Below the pieces are notes generated by a model. It did no database searches and was not told the DNA's origin. It saw nothing but the letters and a program-made list of their open reading frames with translations. Below, piece after piece: positions 6,270 through 7,149 of a stretch of 7,149 bases of DNA. This DNA comes from an uncultured Bacillaceae bacterium. GTDB taxonomy: Bacteria > Bacillota > Bacilli > Bacillales > Pradoshiaceae. The DNA lies in assembly GCA_904501845.1 (NCBI GenBank), contig CAJGCH010000151.1, positions 1 through 7,149 on the forward strand, read 5' to 3'. The position numbers and the translations under genes were made by a program. Positions within the stretch are counted from its first letter, which is position 1. Each line of letters opens with the position of its first letter.

Positions 6270-7149
6270 TTAATACAATAATTGGATAAACTCTTCTTTC
6301 GTTAAATTGCCAAAGTAATGCTTGACAGGAACATCCTCAAGCGCCTTTTGGATTTCAGCTTTCGAGAATCGGACGCCCTTTAATCTCTGCTCAATATCTC
6401 CTACAACTCCTGCCCCAAAAAAATCGCCGAATATTTTACAATTCTCGATTTGACCCTTTGTCACCTCAAGGCGGATATCAATTTGGCCTACTCCCTCAAA
6501 GCGCTGCGAGTGCTGGACATTAAATTTAGGAGATTTCCCATAGTTCCAATCCCATTGCTGATAGCGGCTCTCTGAGATTTCCATGATTTTCTCCCAATCC
6601 GCTTCTGTCCATTCATAACGTTCGACCTTGTCCAATCCGCCGAAGATATGCGCAAGAATTCTTTGTTTGAACTCTTCAATGTCAAGCGGCTCCGCCAGAA
6701 ATTCAGAGATATTGGCCACACGGCTCCGAATGGATTTGATTCCTTTAGACTTAATTTTGTCCTGATTCACCTTTAATGCAGAAACTACATTCTCAATCTC
6801 ACTTGAGAGCATCAGTGTCCCATGGCTGAACATTCTTCCATTCGTGGAAAATTGCGCATTCCCGGAGATCTTTCTTCCGCCTGCGAGCAAATCGTTGCGC
6901 CCGCTAAGCTCAGCCTCTACTCCAAGTTCCTTCAACGCTTCGACAACCGGCTCGGTGAACTTCTTAAAGTTGTGGAAGCTCTCCCCATCATCCTTGGTAA
7001 TAAAGCTAAAATTCAAATTCCCAAGATCATGATAGACCGCCCCGCCCCCAGATAGACGGCGCACAACAATAATATCATTCTCGTCCACGTAATCTTGATT
7101 GATTTCTTCTATTGTATTTTGATTCCTTCCTATAATAATAGATGGCTGG
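6270..7149 (-). CDS. lplJ: Lipoate-protein ligase, LplJ/LplA type (5' end beyond the window)
   Basis: The enzyme uses ATP and free lipoate to make lipoyl-AMP and transfers the lipoyl group to a lysine of acceptor proteins such as GcvH or the E2 subunits of 2-oxoacid dehydrogenases, in the cytoplasm. The frame is open to the right edge: before the GTG codon at 7088 it still reads QPSIIIGRNQNTIEEINQDY, which is conserved ligase sequence, so GTG 7088 is not the true start. 292 residues are visible; about 40 N-terminal ones are missing if the protein has the usual length near 330. Visible motifs are RRLSGGGAVYHDLGN (ligand-binding loop), GRNDLL, GRKISGNAQ with the lysine that matches the catalytic one of E. 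coli LplA, and KGIKSIRSRVANI. The resemblance to Bacillus subtilis LplJ is strong by memory. It has its own terminator and no evident functional link to the sugar operon. Confidence 0.95.
   Translation of the reverse strand, partial: QPSIIIGRNQNTIEEINQDYVDENDIIVVRRLSGGGAVYHDLGNLNFSFITKDDGESFHNFKKFTEPVVEALKELGVEAELSGRNDLLAGGRKISGNAQFSTNGRMFSHGTLMLSSEIENVVSALKVNQDKIKSKGIKSIRSRVANISEFLAEPLDIEEFKQRILAHIFGGLDKVERYEWTEADWEKIMEISESRYQQWDWNYGKSPKFNVQHSQRFEGVGQIDIRLEVTKGQIENCKIFGDFFGAGVVGDIEQRLKGVRFSKAEIQKALEDVPVKHYFGNLTKEEFIQLLY

Overview
The window looks like a Bacillales chromosome, most likely Bacillaceae. The lipoate ligase closely resembles the Bacillus LplJ type, Shine-Dalgarno (SD) sites are strong (GGAGG-like), GTG starts occur, and the binding protein is a lipoprotein. 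This is recognition from memory; no search was run. Every gene is on the minus strand, so the window reads right to left.

Layout in transcription order: (1) 7149-6270, a lipoate-protein ligase whose N-terminus lies beyond the right edge, closed by a strong terminator (6216-6255). (2) A putative promoter (6144-6172) and a MurR/RpiR-family regulator ending at 5263. (3) A 112-bp gap with a 41-bp palindrome centred on base 5200, the best operator candidate. (4) A tightly packed run: solute-binding lipoprotein (5150-3879), MalF-type permease (3856-2907), MalG-type permease (2895-2071), BadF/NAGK-type amino-sugar kinase (2084-1062) and MurNAc-6-phosphate etherase MurQ (1069-158). Gaps are 22 and 11 nt, then the last genes overlap. 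(5) A bidirectional terminator at 7-54.

The genes fit a peptidoglycan-sugar recycling operon that does not use the PTS. The lipoprotein and the two permeases would import an unphosphorylated MurNAc- or GlcNAc-containing sugar, the kinase would phosphorylate it at C6, and MurQ would cleave the lactyl ether to give GlcNAc-6-phosphate and D-lactate. The regulator has a SIS sugar-phosphate domain and probably senses a phosphosugar made by the pathway. The transport substrate and effector are inferred. No ABC ATPase gene is present, so a shared MsmX-type ATPase elsewhere is expected.

The main anomaly is in the MalF-type permease. Its SD-supported start and first membrane segment lie in one frame and the rest lies in another; the frames meet at a run of six A (3705-3710, T6 on the coding strand). 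One extra base would restore a normal 316-residue protein. As written the gene is broken, which could be a real mutation or a sequencing error. I see no RNA genes, mobile elements or CRISPR arrays, and no gene-free stretch over 300 bases.
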